Shown: positions 49,174 through 57,973 of the stretch, one piece after another
Numbering within the stretch: position 1 is the first letter of the stretch
How the letters are laid out: each line of letters begins with the position of its first letter
DNA from: Campylobacter concisus
GTDB lineage: Bacteria; Campylobacterota; Campylobacteria; Campylobacterales; Campylobacteraceae
NCBI RefSeq assembly: GCF_003049705.1
Contig: NZ_PIRF01000006.1
Span: forward strand, 1 to 64,000
Length of the DNA stretch: 64,000 nucleotides
Direction: 5' to 3'
Translations under genes and position numbers: made by a program
Notes under the pieces: model-generated
Told to the model about the DNA's origin: nothing
The model's database searches: none
What the model saw: only the letters and a program-made list of their open reading frames with translations

Positions 49174-50199
49174 ATGAAAATTTATCACCTCTCGCACACC
49201 GATCTTGACGGATACGGCGCGCAATACATAACAAATTTTTACTTCAAAGATGTGAAATTTCTAAACTCAAACTACGGCAGAGAGATAGATGATAAATTTG
49301 CTCAAATTTTATCTGAGATAGATGTCTCAAATGATGATAAAAACATTATCTTGATCACTGATCTAAATTTAACTCTAGCTCAGTGCGAGAGCTTTACTGA
49401 GATGATAGAGGGTAAAAATATAAAGCTATTTTTGCTAGATCATCACCAAAGCGGTGCCGAGTGCGCGAGCGCTTACTCATGGTATTTTTTGGATAGTTCA
49501 AGGTGCGCCACAAAGATCACTTACGACTTTTTTGCAGGAATTTTTGGCAAAAACAAAGAGCTTGAAATTTTTAGCGACGTCGTAAATGCTGTGGATATCT
49601 GGCTAAAAGATGATAAAAATTTTGAGATGGGCAAAGTCTGCTTGGGACTTGTAGCAAACGCTAAAGAGATAAACAAGGTGATGTTTGAAGCCGAAAACAA
49701 CCTCTATATGGATCACGTCCTAAAAGAAGCGAGTAAATTTTTTAACGAAAAAAACGACTATATTGGCCTTGATATGCAGGTGCATGCTATTAAAAAGTCA
49801 TTTTTCAAAGAGGATAAAGACGATACGTTAAGTAATCTTATCTCAAACTACGTCGTAAAAAAACTTAGTGAAAATAAAGAGAAATTTAGCATAAGCTATA
49901 AAGATCATAAAGGAATTTTAACCTACAATATTGGCAACGTTTCAGTTATTGGCAACGACTTTTTAGTGGCAAATCCTGAATTTGACTTCTTTATCGACGT
50001 GACAAATAAAAAAACGCTAAGTTTTCGCGCAAATGGCAAGCTTGACGTTAGTGCCATGGCAAAGCATCTAGTTGGTGGTGGCGGACACGTAAATGCAAGC
50101 GGTGGGCTATTCGCAAATTTCAAAGATGGCTTTAGCTACGAGCCGATTAAAGCCCAGATAGTAGATCTAATAACTAAAAAAACACAGGAGGAAATATGA
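49174..50199 (+). CDS. DHH/DHHA1-family phosphoesterase
   Basis: A 341-residue cytoplasmic protein with DHH motifs H8-T-D10-x-D12, D63 (ITDLN) and D89-H90-H91, and the C-terminal DHHA1 glycine motif GGGGHVNASGG. Members degrade nanoRNA, pAp or cyclic dinucleotides; which applies here is unclear. No RecJ-type extra domains. It overlaps the next small gene by 4 bases and follows flhA by 9. Confidence 0.88.
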   Translation: MKIYHLSHTDLDGYGAQYITNFYFKDVKFLNSNYGREIDDKFAQILSEIDVSNDDKNIILITDLNLTLAQCESFTEMIEGKNIKLFLLDHHQSGAECASAYSWYFLDSSRCATKITYDFFAGIFGKNKELEIFSDVVNAVDIWLKDDKNFEMGKVCLGLVANAKEINKVMFEAENNLYMDHVLKEASKFFNEKNDYIGLDMQVHAIKKSFFKEDKDDTLSNLISNYVVKKLSENKEKFSISYKDHKGILTYNIGNVSVIGNDFLVANPEFDFFIDVTNKKTLSFRANGKLDVSAMAKHLVGGGGHVNASGGLFANFKDGFSYEPIKAQIVDLITKKTQEEI

Positions 50200-50423
50200 A
50201 AGAAGAAGAGGTAAGCGTAGAAGAACTTAGCTATGAGCTTAGTATGGTGCTTGAGGCGATGTTCTACTATGCTGGAGTAAAAAAAGACAAACTTGAAGAG
50301 GCGGCAAATCTTTATGTTGAGTGCATCGATGATGCGTTAGAAAATTCAGACGCTAGCGGTAGCGACGAGGTCATAGAGATAGTTGAATATATGAAAAAAC
50401 ATCATTCAAAATTATTTAAATAA
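50196..50423 (+). CDS. Small acidic protein of unknown function
   Basis: A 75-residue, mostly helical, acidic protein (many Glu/Asp, one Cys) with no signal peptide. I do not recognise it. It starts with ATGA overlap on the DHH gene behind CAGGAGGA, so it is surely translated and may bind that phosphoesterase; this is inference from coupling only. Confidence 0.75.
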   Translation: MKEEEVSVEELSYELSMVLEAMFYYAGVKKDKLEEAANLYVECIDDALENSDASGSDEVIEIVEYMKKHHSKLFK

Positions 50424-50432
50424 GGAAAGAAA

Positions 50433-50843
50433 ATGAAGAAAATTTTAGTTTTAGTGGCAGCAGTTTTTGCGTTAAATGCTATGGCAAATGACAATTTAGA
50501 CAAAGCAAACGAGCTTTATGCAAAGAAAAATTTTAATGAAGCTTATCTTTATTTTAATAAGGCTTGCGGAGAGGGAGAGAAAAAAGCTTGCACGATGAAT
50601 GCGATCATGCTATTTAACGGCGACGGCGTAGCAAAAGATAGAGCTCAGGCTGAGAAAATTTTTACAAAAATGTGTGACGAAAACGAAGGCATGGCTTGCG
50701 AAAAACTAGGCGAAATGATCGCTTATGGCCTTGTAAAAGATAAAGACGCAAACGAAGCAAAGAACGAAGAAAAAGCAAAGGCTTTATTTAAAAAAGCTTG
50801 TGATAACGGCTACCAACCAGCTTGCGACTTCGTAGCAAAATAA
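50433..50843 (+). CDS. Secreted Sel1-repeat, cysteine-rich protein
   Basis: A 136-residue periplasmic protein: signal peptide (about 1-18, ending NAMA) and three Sel1/TPR-like repeats. Each repeat has a C-x7-C pair (KACGEGEKKAC, MCDENEGMAC, KACDNGYQPAC), as in Helicobacter cysteine-rich (Hcp) proteins, where these form disulfides. The function in this group is uncertain; it is probably a protein-binding scaffold. Confidence 0.85.
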   Translation: MKKILVLVAAVFALNAMANDNLDKANELYAKKNFNEAYLYFNKACGEGEKKACTMNAIMLFNGDGVAKDRAQAEKIFTKMCDENEGMACEKLGEMIAYGLVKDKDANEAKNEEKAKALFKKACDNGYQPACDFVAK

Positions 50844-50859
50844 ATTTAAGAGGCTTAAA

Positions 50860-51789
50860 ATGGGCTACAAACATAAAGATTTGATAGGAACTAGAGAGCT
50901 TAGCAAAGAAGAAATTTTATATTTTTTAGACGCGGCGAAAGAGTTTAAGGAGCTAAATTTAAGCCAAGTGAAAAAAAATGACTATCTTCGTGGAAAGACC
51001 ACGATCAACGCATTTTATGAAAACTCGACAAGAACTAGGACATCCTTTGAGATTGCAGCAAAGAGACTTGGAGCTGATACGATAAATTTCAGCTCATCAA
51101 GCTCAAGCGTGACAAAGGGCGAGAGCCTAAATGATACGATGAATAACATGGCTGCTATGAGAACTGACATCATCGTGCTTCGTCATCCAAGCTCTGGAGC
51201 GGCAAAATTTGCAGCTGATAGAACAGAGGCTAGCGTCGTAAACGCAGGGGACGGTACAAATGAGCACCCAAGCCAAGCCTTGCTTGATCTTTTCACGCTA
51301 AGAGAGCATGGCAAAATTTTGGATAAAAACCTAAATGTAGCGATCATCGGCGACATCGCTAGAAGCCGCGTGGCAAGGTCAGACATCTGGGCGATGAAGA
51401 AATTTGGCATAAATTTAAAGCTCTTCGCGCCAAGGATGATGATGCCAAAAGATGCTGAGGTCTTTGAGTCTCAAATTTGCAAAAATATGGATGAGGCTTG
51501 CGAGGGTAGCGACGTCATCATCATGCTTCGCATCCAACTAGAGCGTGGCGGTGCGGACGTGGCATTTCCAAGCTCGAGAGAGTACTCGAAATTCTTTGGA
51601 CTAAATAAAAATAGGATAAAGCTAGCAAAGCCTGACGCGATCGTGCTACACCCAGGACCGATAAATAGGGGTGTAGAGCTAAACTCAGACGTGGCTGATG
51701 GTACGCACTCAGTCATACTAAATCAAGTTGAAAACGGCGTTGCTATAAGAATGGCGATACTAAATACGCTTGCAAAAAATAGGGGCTAA
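50860..51789 (+). CDS. pyrB: Aspartate carbamoyltransferase catalytic chain
   Basis: Forms carbamoyl-aspartate in pyrimidine synthesis. The 309 residues contain the carbamoyl-phosphate loop STRTRT (56-61), HPSQALLDLFT and HPGPINRGVE. No regulatory chain (pyrI) follows; dihydroorotase comes 2 bases later, the next step of the pathway. Confidence 0.96.
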   Translation: MGYKHKDLIGTRELSKEEILYFLDAAKEFKELNLSQVKKNDYLRGKTTINAFYENSTRTRTSFEIAAKRLGADTINFSSSSSSVTKGESLNDTMNNMAAMRTDIIVLRHPSSGAAKFAADRTEASVVNAGDGTNEHPSQALLDLFTLREHGKILDKNLNVAIIGDIARSRVARSDIWAMKKFGINLKLFAPRMMMPKDAEVFESQICKNMDEACEGSDVIIMLRIQLERGGADVAFPSSREYSKFFGLNKNRIKLAKPDAIVLHPGPINRGVELNSDVADGTHSVILNQVENGVAIRMAILNTLAKNRG

Positions 51790-51791
51790 CG

Positions 51792-53069
51792 ATGAAAATA
51801 GCAATAATTAACGGCACTATCGTAAATAGCGACGAGAAATTTAAGGCAAATATCCTAATAGAAAACGGCAAAATAGCCAAAATCGGAAGTGAGAAATTTG
51901 AGGCTGATAAGGTCATCGACGCCACAAATAAGCTAGTCATGCCAGGACTTATCGATATGCACGTGCACTTTCGCGATCCTGGCCAAGAGTACAAAGACGA
52001 TATCATCTCAGGCTCGCAGGCAGCCGTAGCTGGAGGAGTGACAACCTGCCTTTGCATGGCCAACACAAACCCAGTAAATGACAACGCTTCAATCACAAGA
52101 GCGATGATAGAAAAGGCTAAAAACTGCGGGCTGATCGATCTTTTGCCAATTGCAGCCATCAGCAAAGGGCTTGGCGGCAACGAGATCGTTGAAATGGGCG
52201 ATCTTGTAGAGGCTGGAGCAGTTGCATTTAGTGATGACGGCCTACCAGTGACTAGCTCAAGCGTGATGAGAGCGGCACTTGAGTACTCAAGCATGTTTGG
52301 TAGCTTTTGTATAAGCCACTCAGAGGACTGCTCGCTTTGCAGACAGGGCGTCATGCACGAGGGCAAGGTCTCGGCCATACTAGGACTTCGCGGCATGGCG
52401 AGGGAGAAAGAGGAGATCGCAGTGAGCCGTGATATGCTACTTGCAAAGCTCACTAAAGCGCACATCCACATCGCTCACGTAAGCTCGGAATACTCGCTAA
52501 AGATCATCGAAATGGGCAAAAAAGAGGGCATAAACATCACATGTGAGGCGACACCACACCACTTTAGCTTTAGCGACGATGAAATTTTGAAAAATGCCTA
52601 CGATACAAATTTCAAAATGTCGCCACCACTTCGTGAGATAAGCGACGTAAAAGCAGTAAGAGAGGCACTAAAAAGCGGTCTTATAGACGTTATCGCCACC
52701 GATCACGCCCCGCACCACACAGATGAAAAGATAGTGGAATTTGACAAGGCGCCATTTGGTATCATTGGTCTTCAAACTCTTGTGCCACTTACGCTAAAGC
52801 TCGTAAATGAGGGCGTCATAAGCCTAGAGCGCATGGTGGAGCTAACATCGACAAATGCGGCTAAAATGCTAAATTTAAAAGATAAAGGCAGACTTGCCGA
52901 GGGCATGCTAGCTGACGTCGCTGTGATAGACCCTGAGATCGATTACGTTTATGATGAAAAGATAAACCGCTCAAAATCTATAAATTCTCCGCTTTTTGGC
53001 AAAAAGCTAAAAGGCGCAGCGACTACTACGATAAAAAGTGGCAAGATCGTTTATGAGTTTGGGAAATAG
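51792..53069 (+). CDS. pyrC: Dihydroorotase
   Basis: Cyclises carbamoyl-aspartate to dihydroorotate. The 425-residue amidohydrolase has metal ligands H57 and H59 in HVHFRDPG, further His residues in HIAHVSS and HHF, and Asp in ATDHAPHH. The length and motifs are those of the long class I type, often paired with pyrB. Confidence 0.95.
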   Translation: MKIAIINGTIVNSDEKFKANILIENGKIAKIGSEKFEADKVIDATNKLVMPGLIDMHVHFRDPGQEYKDDIISGSQAAVAGGVTTCLCMANTNPVNDNASITRAMIEKAKNCGLIDLLPIAAISKGLGGNEIVEMGDLVEAGAVAFSDDGLPVTSSSVMRAALEYSSMFGSFCISHSEDCSLCRQGVMHEGKVSAILGLRGMAREKEEIAVSRDMLLAKLTKAHIHIAHVSSEYSLKIIEMGKKEGINITCEATPHHFSFSDDEILKNAYDTNFKMSPPLREISDVKAVREALKSGLIDVIATDHAPHHTDEKIVEFDKAPFGIIGLQTLVPLTLKLVNEGVISLERMVELTSTNAAKMLNLKDKGRLAEGMLADVAVIDPEIDYVYDEKINRSKSINSPLFGKKLKGAATTTIKSGKIVYEFGK

Positions 53070-53120
53070 TCTAAAATTGCTCGAGTTTGCGGGTAAATTT
53101 GACTTAGCCTATTTGATAGA

Positions 53121-53152
53121 TAAAATTTGCTAGAAATTTCTAGCAAATTTTA
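53121..53152. terminator. Bidirectional terminator between pyrC and pepD
   Basis: A perfect 32-base palindrome (effective 13-bp stem, loop AAATTT) is followed on the plus strand by six T. It sits between convergent pyrC and pepD and can end both transcripts. Confidence 0.88.
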
Positions 53153-53156
53153 TTTT

Positions 53157-54446
53157 TTATGAGTTATATTTTTTAACGATACCGCGAACGACTTTTTCTA
53201 TAAAAAGCGCAGATTCAACTTCGCAGCATTCTCTTATTGAGTGAGGTGAGTGGATGTTTGGTCCTATTGAGCAAGCGCTAAGACCCGCTTTTTTCTCCAA
53301 AAGCACGCCACATTCGAGTCCGGCGTGAACGGCTGTTATCCTTGCATTTGGCTTATAAATTTTTAGCTCCTCTAGGATGTCGTTTGCAAATTTATCATTT
53401 ATAGGCTTCCAAGCAGGATTTCTATCTTTTGCGATGACCTCAAAGCCAAGCGCTTTTGCAAGCTCAGAAATTTCAAATTCCATTCTATTTAGCCCATCTT
53501 TGCTCATTGACCTTGCGAAAAACTCCACTTCAAGTGTGCCATCATCTTTGATCTTTGCAAGTGAGAGATTTACACTATCTTGTGGTATGCCTAGCTCGCA
53601 GTTATAGGCTCTTACGCCTTGTGAAAATGAATTGATTAGTGCTAAAATTTTCTCGCCATTTTCTAAAATTTCATCTCCCATGCCAAGCTTTTTCACGCTT
53701 AAATTTTCACACTCACTTTTTAGCTCTTTATCGCTTAGAACCAGTGCAGTTGCGCCACTTGGGATAGAGTTGCTTCGCTCGCCACCTTCAAATTTGACAA
53801 GCTTACAGCCATTTTTAGTCACAAATGCCGCCAAAATCTTGATCGCATTTGGGATATTTTTATGTATCTCGTTGCCAGAGTGTCCGCCAGGAAGCCCACT
53901 TACTTTTACTTCATAAAGCGTGCTCTCTTTTGTTTTTTTGCTATTAAGCGAGATGGTGGCAAATAAATTTACACCACCAGCACAGCCGATAGTGACTCTA
54001 TCGTCCTCTTCGCTGTCTAAATTTAAAAGCTTGTCGGCTTTTAACTCGCCACTAAAGCCAGTGGCTCCGATCATGCCGACTTCTTCATTGTTTGTAAAGA
54101 GGCACTCAATGTCGTCAAATTCGCTTATCATCTGCATCATGATAGCTACGCCGATACCATTATCTGCGCCAAGAGATGAGTTTTTGGCTCTCATGTAGCC
54201 ATCATCACCGTAAACTATCTCGATCTTTGGAGCATCGCCCATGCAGACCATATCGTAGTGGCTTTGCAAGCAAATTTTTGGTTTGCCTTTAAACGCATGA
54301 ATGTTGCCAAAGCTATCGACTGCGACCTCACAGCCCTTATCTTTTGCATAGCTAGCTAGAAAATCACGCATCTTATCGGTCTCATAACTGCAGTGTGGTA
54401 TCGCAGAAAGTGTCTCAAATTTCTTTAAAATTTCACTCTTTGACAT
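53157..54446 (-). CDS. pepD: Aminoacyl-histidine dipeptidase (cytosol non-specific dipeptidase)
   Basis: An M20-family zinc peptidase that cleaves dipeptides in the cytoplasm. The 429 residues show metal and catalytic sites H63-x-D65 (LQSHYDMVC), D95 (LGADNGIG), E121-E122 (NNEEVG) and a late His in the GPNIHSPHS region. It is the last gene of a leftward group with MerP-like, MerT-like and transglutaminase genes, but 16 bases separate it from merP and it may simply be co-transcribed. Confidence 0.94.
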   Translation of the reverse strand: MSKSEILKKFETLSAIPHCSYETDKMRDFLASYAKDKGCEVAVDSFGNIHAFKGKPKICLQSHYDMVCMGDAPKIEIVYGDDGYMRAKNSSLGADNGIGVAIMMQMISEFDDIECLFTNNEEVGMIGATGFSGELKADKLLNLDSEEDDRVTIGCAGGVNLFATISLNSKKTKESTLYEVKVSGLPGGHSGNEIHKNIPNAIKILAAFVTKNGCKLVKFEGGERSNSIPSGATALVLSDKELKSECENLSVKKLGMGDEILENGEKILALINSFSQGVRAYNCELGIPQDSVNLSLAKIKDDGTLEVEFFARSMSKDGLNRMEFEISELAKALGFEVIAKDRNPAWKPINDKFANDILEELKIYKPNARITAVHAGLECGVLLEKKAGLSACSIGPNIHSPHSIRECCEVESALFIEKVVRGIVKKYNS

Positions 54447-54462
54447 ATTTGCCTCCGTAAAT

Positions 54463-54720
54463 TTATTTTATCTCGCCCTTATAGCCAGTCGCATCGACCG
54501 CCTTTAAAAGCTCTTTTTCATCGACCTTGTCATCTGCTATAACGACAGCTTTTCGCTCTTTTAGCGATACGTCTGCTTTTTTTACGCCCTCAACGCTAAG
54601 TGCAGCCTTTCGCACTATCGCCGTGCAAAGCGGACAGTGCATGCTAGGTACTGAAATTTCTATCTTTTTATCAGCGTAGCTTGCAGCCACTAAAAGGGCT
54701 AAAACTAAAATTTTACGCAT
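54463..54720 (-). CDS. MerP-like periplasmic heavy-metal-binding protein
   Basis: An 85-residue protein with a signal peptide (about 1-16) and one heavy-metal-associated domain. The metal site is C29-P-L-C32 (SMHCPLC), close to MerP's CxxC. It would bind Hg(II), Cu(I) or another thiophilic metal in the periplasm and pass it to the MerT-like protein, which it overlaps by 8 bases. No merA or merR lies nearby, so mercury detoxification should not be assumed. Confidence 0.85.
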   Translation of the reverse strand: MRKILVLALLVAASYADKKIEISVPSMHCPLCTAIVRKAALSVEGVKKADVSLKERKAVVIADDKVDEKELLKAVDATGYKGEIK

Positions 54721-55036
54721 AAATTTCTCCTAAAAGCTCGGGATATGTAAGGAGTAAAAGCAAAATCACTCCAAAAAGTATATATATAAGTATCCATTTT
54801 TTCTTTTTATAGCTTAGGTTGCAGCTTTTTGGCTTGTAAAATAAAGCCACACCTGAGATCACAAAGCAAATGACGGCCACTACGCTTAAAGGGACGCGGT
54901 ACTCGTATAAATTTTGTGTCCAAGATAGAAAAGAAAAAGATGTGCCAAAAAGCAAGAAAAGAAGTGCCGGCAAGCAGCACAAGGTAGCGCCGATAGCACT
55001 ACCTATGGATGTTAGTATCAGCCAAAAGGCTCTCAT
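54713..55036 (-). CDS. MerT-like metal transport membrane protein
   Basis: A 107-residue inner-membrane protein with three predicted helices. The first holds the vicinal pair C20-C21 (GATLCCLPALLF) that is the hallmark of MerT-type carriers. It overlaps the transglutaminase gene by 4 bases and the MerP-like gene by 8. The metal carried is unknown. Confidence 0.82.
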   Translation of the reverse strand: MRAFWLILTSIGSAIGATLCCLPALLFLLFGTSFSFLSWTQNLYEYRVPLSVVAVICFVISGVALFYKPKSCNLSYKKKKWILIYILFGVILLLLLTYPELLGEIYA

Positions 55037-56112
55037 TTTAGCTCTGTTGAGACGTAGTCGTAGCTAAATTCTTTTGGCGAATAATAGTTTTGTGTGTTGC
55101 CATCAACCTCAGCGTATGGATAGCCAAAGTTGTTTAGCGGAGTTTGCTCTGGGGTTGGCTTTAAGATAAAGTCGCGTCCGTAGTTAAAGCCTATCCAGCA
55201 CATCTCCCAGTTGCCAAAGCAATAATCCCTAACAGCTTTGATCTTAGCGTCGTCATTTGTTAGCTTCTCTCCCAGTCTTACCTTTGTGACATCCGCTGGA
55301 TCAACCGGTATCCAACCATATCCTTTTAGATAAAACTCAGCCCTGCAGTGCTGTCCGCCTGAAATTTTAGCCACGCCATCTTTTGCGCTACCCATCTGAT
55401 CTGAAAATCTAGACTGACCAACCCTGATACCAAAAATTTCTCTTGCAGGGATGCCAACTGATCTGCAAAGTCCCACAAAAACTGAGTTTATGTCAGTGCA
55501 TTTGCCAACTAATTTACCACTTTCAAGTATCGCTTTAACGTCGCCTGTGCCGCATCCTAGAATGCTGTTATCACGCTGCATAGTGTTTGCAACCCACGTA
55601 TAGATCGCTTTTGCACGCTCCAAATCGCCTTTAGTATTGCCGATAATCTCTAGCGCTTTTGCTCTTACGACGCCGTCAGTTGGGATGTGTGAAGTTGGTT
55701 TTAAAAACTCTAAAACTGCAGGATCTACCTTCTCGTTTGGATCGTAATTTACCTTACTAAAGTCAGTGTTGCGCTCTGTTGTTTGGATTTTAAACTGCAC
55801 ATTTAAGATAGGTCTTGGCTCATTTTCTTCAAAATCAGCATACATTGTAGGTATTAGCGTATCTGAAATGTAGACGTTTTTAGCGGTTGTATTTATGACG
55901 TAGTCTTGAGTTAGTTGCTGATAAGTGGTGCTTAGTGGAAGTGGTAACCAAATTCTTGAGCTTTTGCCCTTTTCGAGCAGCTGGTGTTTAAAATTTACAT
56001 CGAAATTTCTTACGACTGGATTTGCTGGCTCGTCGCTAGCTAGAGTGACACTTGGAAGCAGACTCGCTGCACCTAAAAAACTACTGAATTTAAAAAAATC
56101 TCTTCTTTGCAT
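55033..56112 (-). CDS. Tat-exported transglutaminase-like protein
   Basis: A 359-residue protein with a twin-arginine signal (MQRRDFFKFSSFLGAASLL) and a transglutaminase/cysteine-protease core. The likely triad is Cys205 (GKCTDINS), His255 (GGQHCRAEF) and Asp271 (WIPVDPADV). It would act in the periplasm as a peptidase or amidase on an unknown substrate. The ATG at 56112 follows AAAGG and places the twin arginine at the very start; an ATG 30 bases upstream is less likely. It is first in the group with MerT/MerP-like genes. Confidence 0.87.
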   Translation of the reverse strand: MQRRDFFKFSSFLGAASLLPSVTLASDEPANPVVRNFDVNFKHQLLEKGKSSRIWLPLPLSTTYQQLTQDYVINTTAKNVYISDTLIPTMYADFEENEPRPILNVQFKIQTTERNTDFSKVNYDPNEKVDPAVLEFLKPTSHIPTDGVVRAKALEIIGNTKGDLERAKAIYTWVANTMQRDNSILGCGTGDVKAILESGKLVGKCTDINSVFVGLCRSVGIPAREIFGIRVGQSRFSDQMGSAKDGVAKISGGQHCRAEFYLKGYGWIPVDPADVTKVRLGEKLTNDDAKIKAVRDYCFGNWEMCWIGFNYGRDFILKPTPEQTPLNNFGYPYAEVDGNTQNYYSPKEFSYDYVSTELK

Positions 56113-56205
56113 AAAATGCCTTTTTTGCTTAATATTAGCCAAACTTGGCTCTAAAACTGCCTGCTATTCTAGCATAAAATTTTTATTTATGATAAAATCT
56201 GCCAC

Positions 56206-56373
56206 ATGAAAAAGATTATATTTTTAGGCTTTATAGCGCTATTTTGCAATGGTTGTCTTTATATGAATGAGCGTGGAGTTTCTACTCAATATTATAATGA
56301 TTGTAAAGAGTATTATGATGCGACTGGCACCTACCAAAAAGAGTGTCCGCACAATATCGTCGACTGGAAATAG
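56206..56373 (+). CDS. Small lipoprotein
   Basis: A 55-residue product with signal MKKIIFLGFIALFCNGC: the Cys at 17 is the probable lipidation site, though the lipobox (CNG before Cys) is not ideal. The mature part (about 38 residues) has two more cysteines. A -10-like TGATAAAAT lies just upstream. It ends 1 base before cmoB. A small lipoprotein near cmoB is also remembered in C. jejuni (Cj0978c), but orthology is uncertain. Confidence 0.7.
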   Translation: MKKIIFLGFIALFCNGCLYMNERGVSTQYYNDCKEYYDATGTYQKECPHNIVDWK

Positions 56374-56374
56374 C

Positions 56375-57244
56375 GTGGATCTTAGCAAATTTAACGAGCA
56401 ACAAAAGCAAATTTTTAATAGGATAGAAAATTTAGCAAATTTTGACTGCGAGCTTGAGTTAAAAGATAGTGTAAATGTGAAATTTAAAAATTTAGATCAA
56501 GCTAAAAAAGATGAAATTTTTGATCTCGCCCTTAGCCTAAAGCCTTGGCGAAAAGGGCCATTTTTACTTGATGATATATATATAGATAGCGAGTGGCAAA
56601 GTTTTATTAAATTTAATATCCTCGCCTCACACCTAAATTTAGCTGGCAAAAGTGTGGCTGATGTGGGTTGTAACAATGGATATTATATGTTTAAGATGCT
56701 TGAATACAGTCCAAAAAGCATAACTGGCTTTGATCCTAGCATGCATACATATTTGCAGTTTACTTTTTTAAATAAATTTATCCGCTCAAATATTGTTTAC
56801 GAGCTTCTTGGAGTAGAGAGTTTGCCAGAATTTGGAGCGAAATTTGACACCATTTTTTGCCTTGGTGTCATCTATCATAGAAGCGATCCTATCAAGATGC
56901 TAAAAGAGCTAAAAACCGCACTAAATCCTGGAGGAGAGCTATTTTTAGATACTATGTATATTGATATGGAGGGTGACTTTGCGCTAAGTCCAAAGGATAG
57001 ATACTCAAAAATTCCAAATATCTACTTTGTACCGACACTCTCGGCACTTCAAAACTGGTGCGAGAGAGCTAAATTTAGGGATTTTACCTTACTTGAAACA
57101 AAGGCGACTGATCTAAATGAGCAGCGAAAAACGCAGTGGATAGATGGAGAGAGTCTTGGAAATTTCTTAGACCCAGAAGACATTACAAAGACCATCGAGG
57201 GCTACCCAGCGCCAAAAAGAGCATATGTTAGAGTTAAAATTTAA
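56375..57244 (+). CDS. cmoB: tRNA uridine(34) 5-carboxymethoxy synthase CmoB
   Basis: Transfers the carboxymethyl group of carboxy-SAM to 5-hydroxyuridine at tRNA position 34. The 289-residue form has the CmoB blocks LKPWRKGPFLLDDIYIDSEW, VADVGCNNGYYMFKMLE and FCLGVIYHRSDPIKML. The GTG at 56375, just after the lipoprotein stop, fits the length of C. jejuni CmoB; in-frame ATGs at 56315 and 56318 would overlap the lipoprotein gene and remain possible. Confidence 0.9.
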   Translation: MDLSKFNEQQKQIFNRIENLANFDCELELKDSVNVKFKNLDQAKKDEIFDLALSLKPWRKGPFLLDDIYIDSEWQSFIKFNILASHLNLAGKSVADVGCNNGYYMFKMLEYSPKSITGFDPSMHTYLQFTFLNKFIRSNIVYELLGVESLPEFGAKFDTIFCLGVIYHRSDPIKMLKELKTALNPGGELFLDTMYIDMEGDFALSPKDRYSKIPNIYFVPTLSALQNWCERAKFRDFTLLETKATDLNEQRKTQWIDGESLGNFLDPEDITKTIEGYPAPKRAYVRVKI

Positions 57245-57252
57245 GGATAAAA

Positions 57253-57786
57253 ATGGCAGAAGAAAATATCTATGATATAAAAGATGAATCACAAATAATC
57301 TTACCAGAAGATGAAAATCCGCTAAGAAATGAGATAAAAACAGCTCCTTTAACAAAGCTAAATTTTAGTGGAACGGCATTTTTACTTGAAAAAAATCACG
57401 CAAAGACTAGATTTTTTACTACGGATGATATGGTGTGCGATACTGAGGGGCTTATTCATAGCGGATTTATTTTTATGGGCGCAAATCATGCCGCTCTTTT
57501 AGCCATTAATGAAGAATTTTGCGTTAGTATCGGGGCTAGAATAAATTTCTTTGGACCGCTAAAGCTTGGTGACGTGGTGGAATTTGACGCGCAAGCAAGA
57601 TTTGAAGAGAGCAGAAAAAGAGAAGTAAAAGTGCTTGGATATGTTAAAGATATAAAAATTTTTGAAGGAGTATTTCAACTTGTCACACTTGAAGAGCATA
57701 TCTTCTTGGCTCAACAAAAAAATATCCAAAAAGAAGCTGCTATAAGGCAGAAAAAAGAGCGAGAAGAAGCTAAGGCTAATAGCTAA
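57253..57786 (+). CDS. Hot-dog-fold protein, Cj0977-like
   Basis: A 177-residue cytoplasmic protein resembling C. jejuni Cj0977, a hot-dog-fold, sigma-28-controlled factor needed for invasion that also follows cmoB. The central FMGANHAALLAINEEFCVSIG and INFFGPLKLGDVVEFDA fit an acyl-CoA-binding hot-dog sheet, without obvious thioesterase residues. The C-terminal 30 residues are a charged helix. I see no clear sigma-28 promoter in front of it here. Confidence 0.83.
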   Translation: MAEENIYDIKDESQIILPEDENPLRNEIKTAPLTKLNFSGTAFLLEKNHAKTRFFTTDDMVCDTEGLIHSGFIFMGANHAALLAINEEFCVSIGARINFFGPLKLGDVVEFDAQARFEESRKREVKVLGYVKDIKIFEGVFQLVTLEEHIFLAQQKNIQKEAAIRQKKEREEAKANS

Positions 57787-57932
57787 AAGTAAGTAAAAAT
57801 TTTTGATTTTTAATCCCAAATAAAACGAAATTTTAAAAAGACAATCTTTATCTCATTATCCTATTTTGGTAAATAATTGGTAACATTTTTTAAATTTTTA
57901 AGAAAAATTAAGCAATAAAATTAATTTTCTAT

Positions 57933-57938
57933 GATAAT
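57933..57938 (+). promoter_or_regulatory. -10 region of the porin promoter
   Basis: GATAAT within CTATGATAATATCC lies 36 bases before the porin start, after a T/A-rich region without a -35 box. AAAGGAGA at 57960-57967 is the ribosome site. Confidence 0.5.
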
Positions 57939-57973
57939 ATCCTTTCAAAACTTTTTATCAAAAGGAGATTTAG

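Noticed and set aside
51743..52471. A 242-residue minus-strand frame within pyrB/pyrC
   Set aside because: Shadow of pyrC; no motifs and no start signal.
54463..55036. A mercury-resistance (mer) operon
   Set aside because: Only MerT/MerP-like proteins are present, with no merA or merR, and both families also carry other soft metals.
57200..57252. A sigma-28 promoter before the Cj0977-like gene
   Set aside because: C. jejuni Cj0977 is sigma-28-dependent, but I find no convincing TAAA-N15-CGATAT-type motif here; the spacing to cmoB suggests co-transcription.
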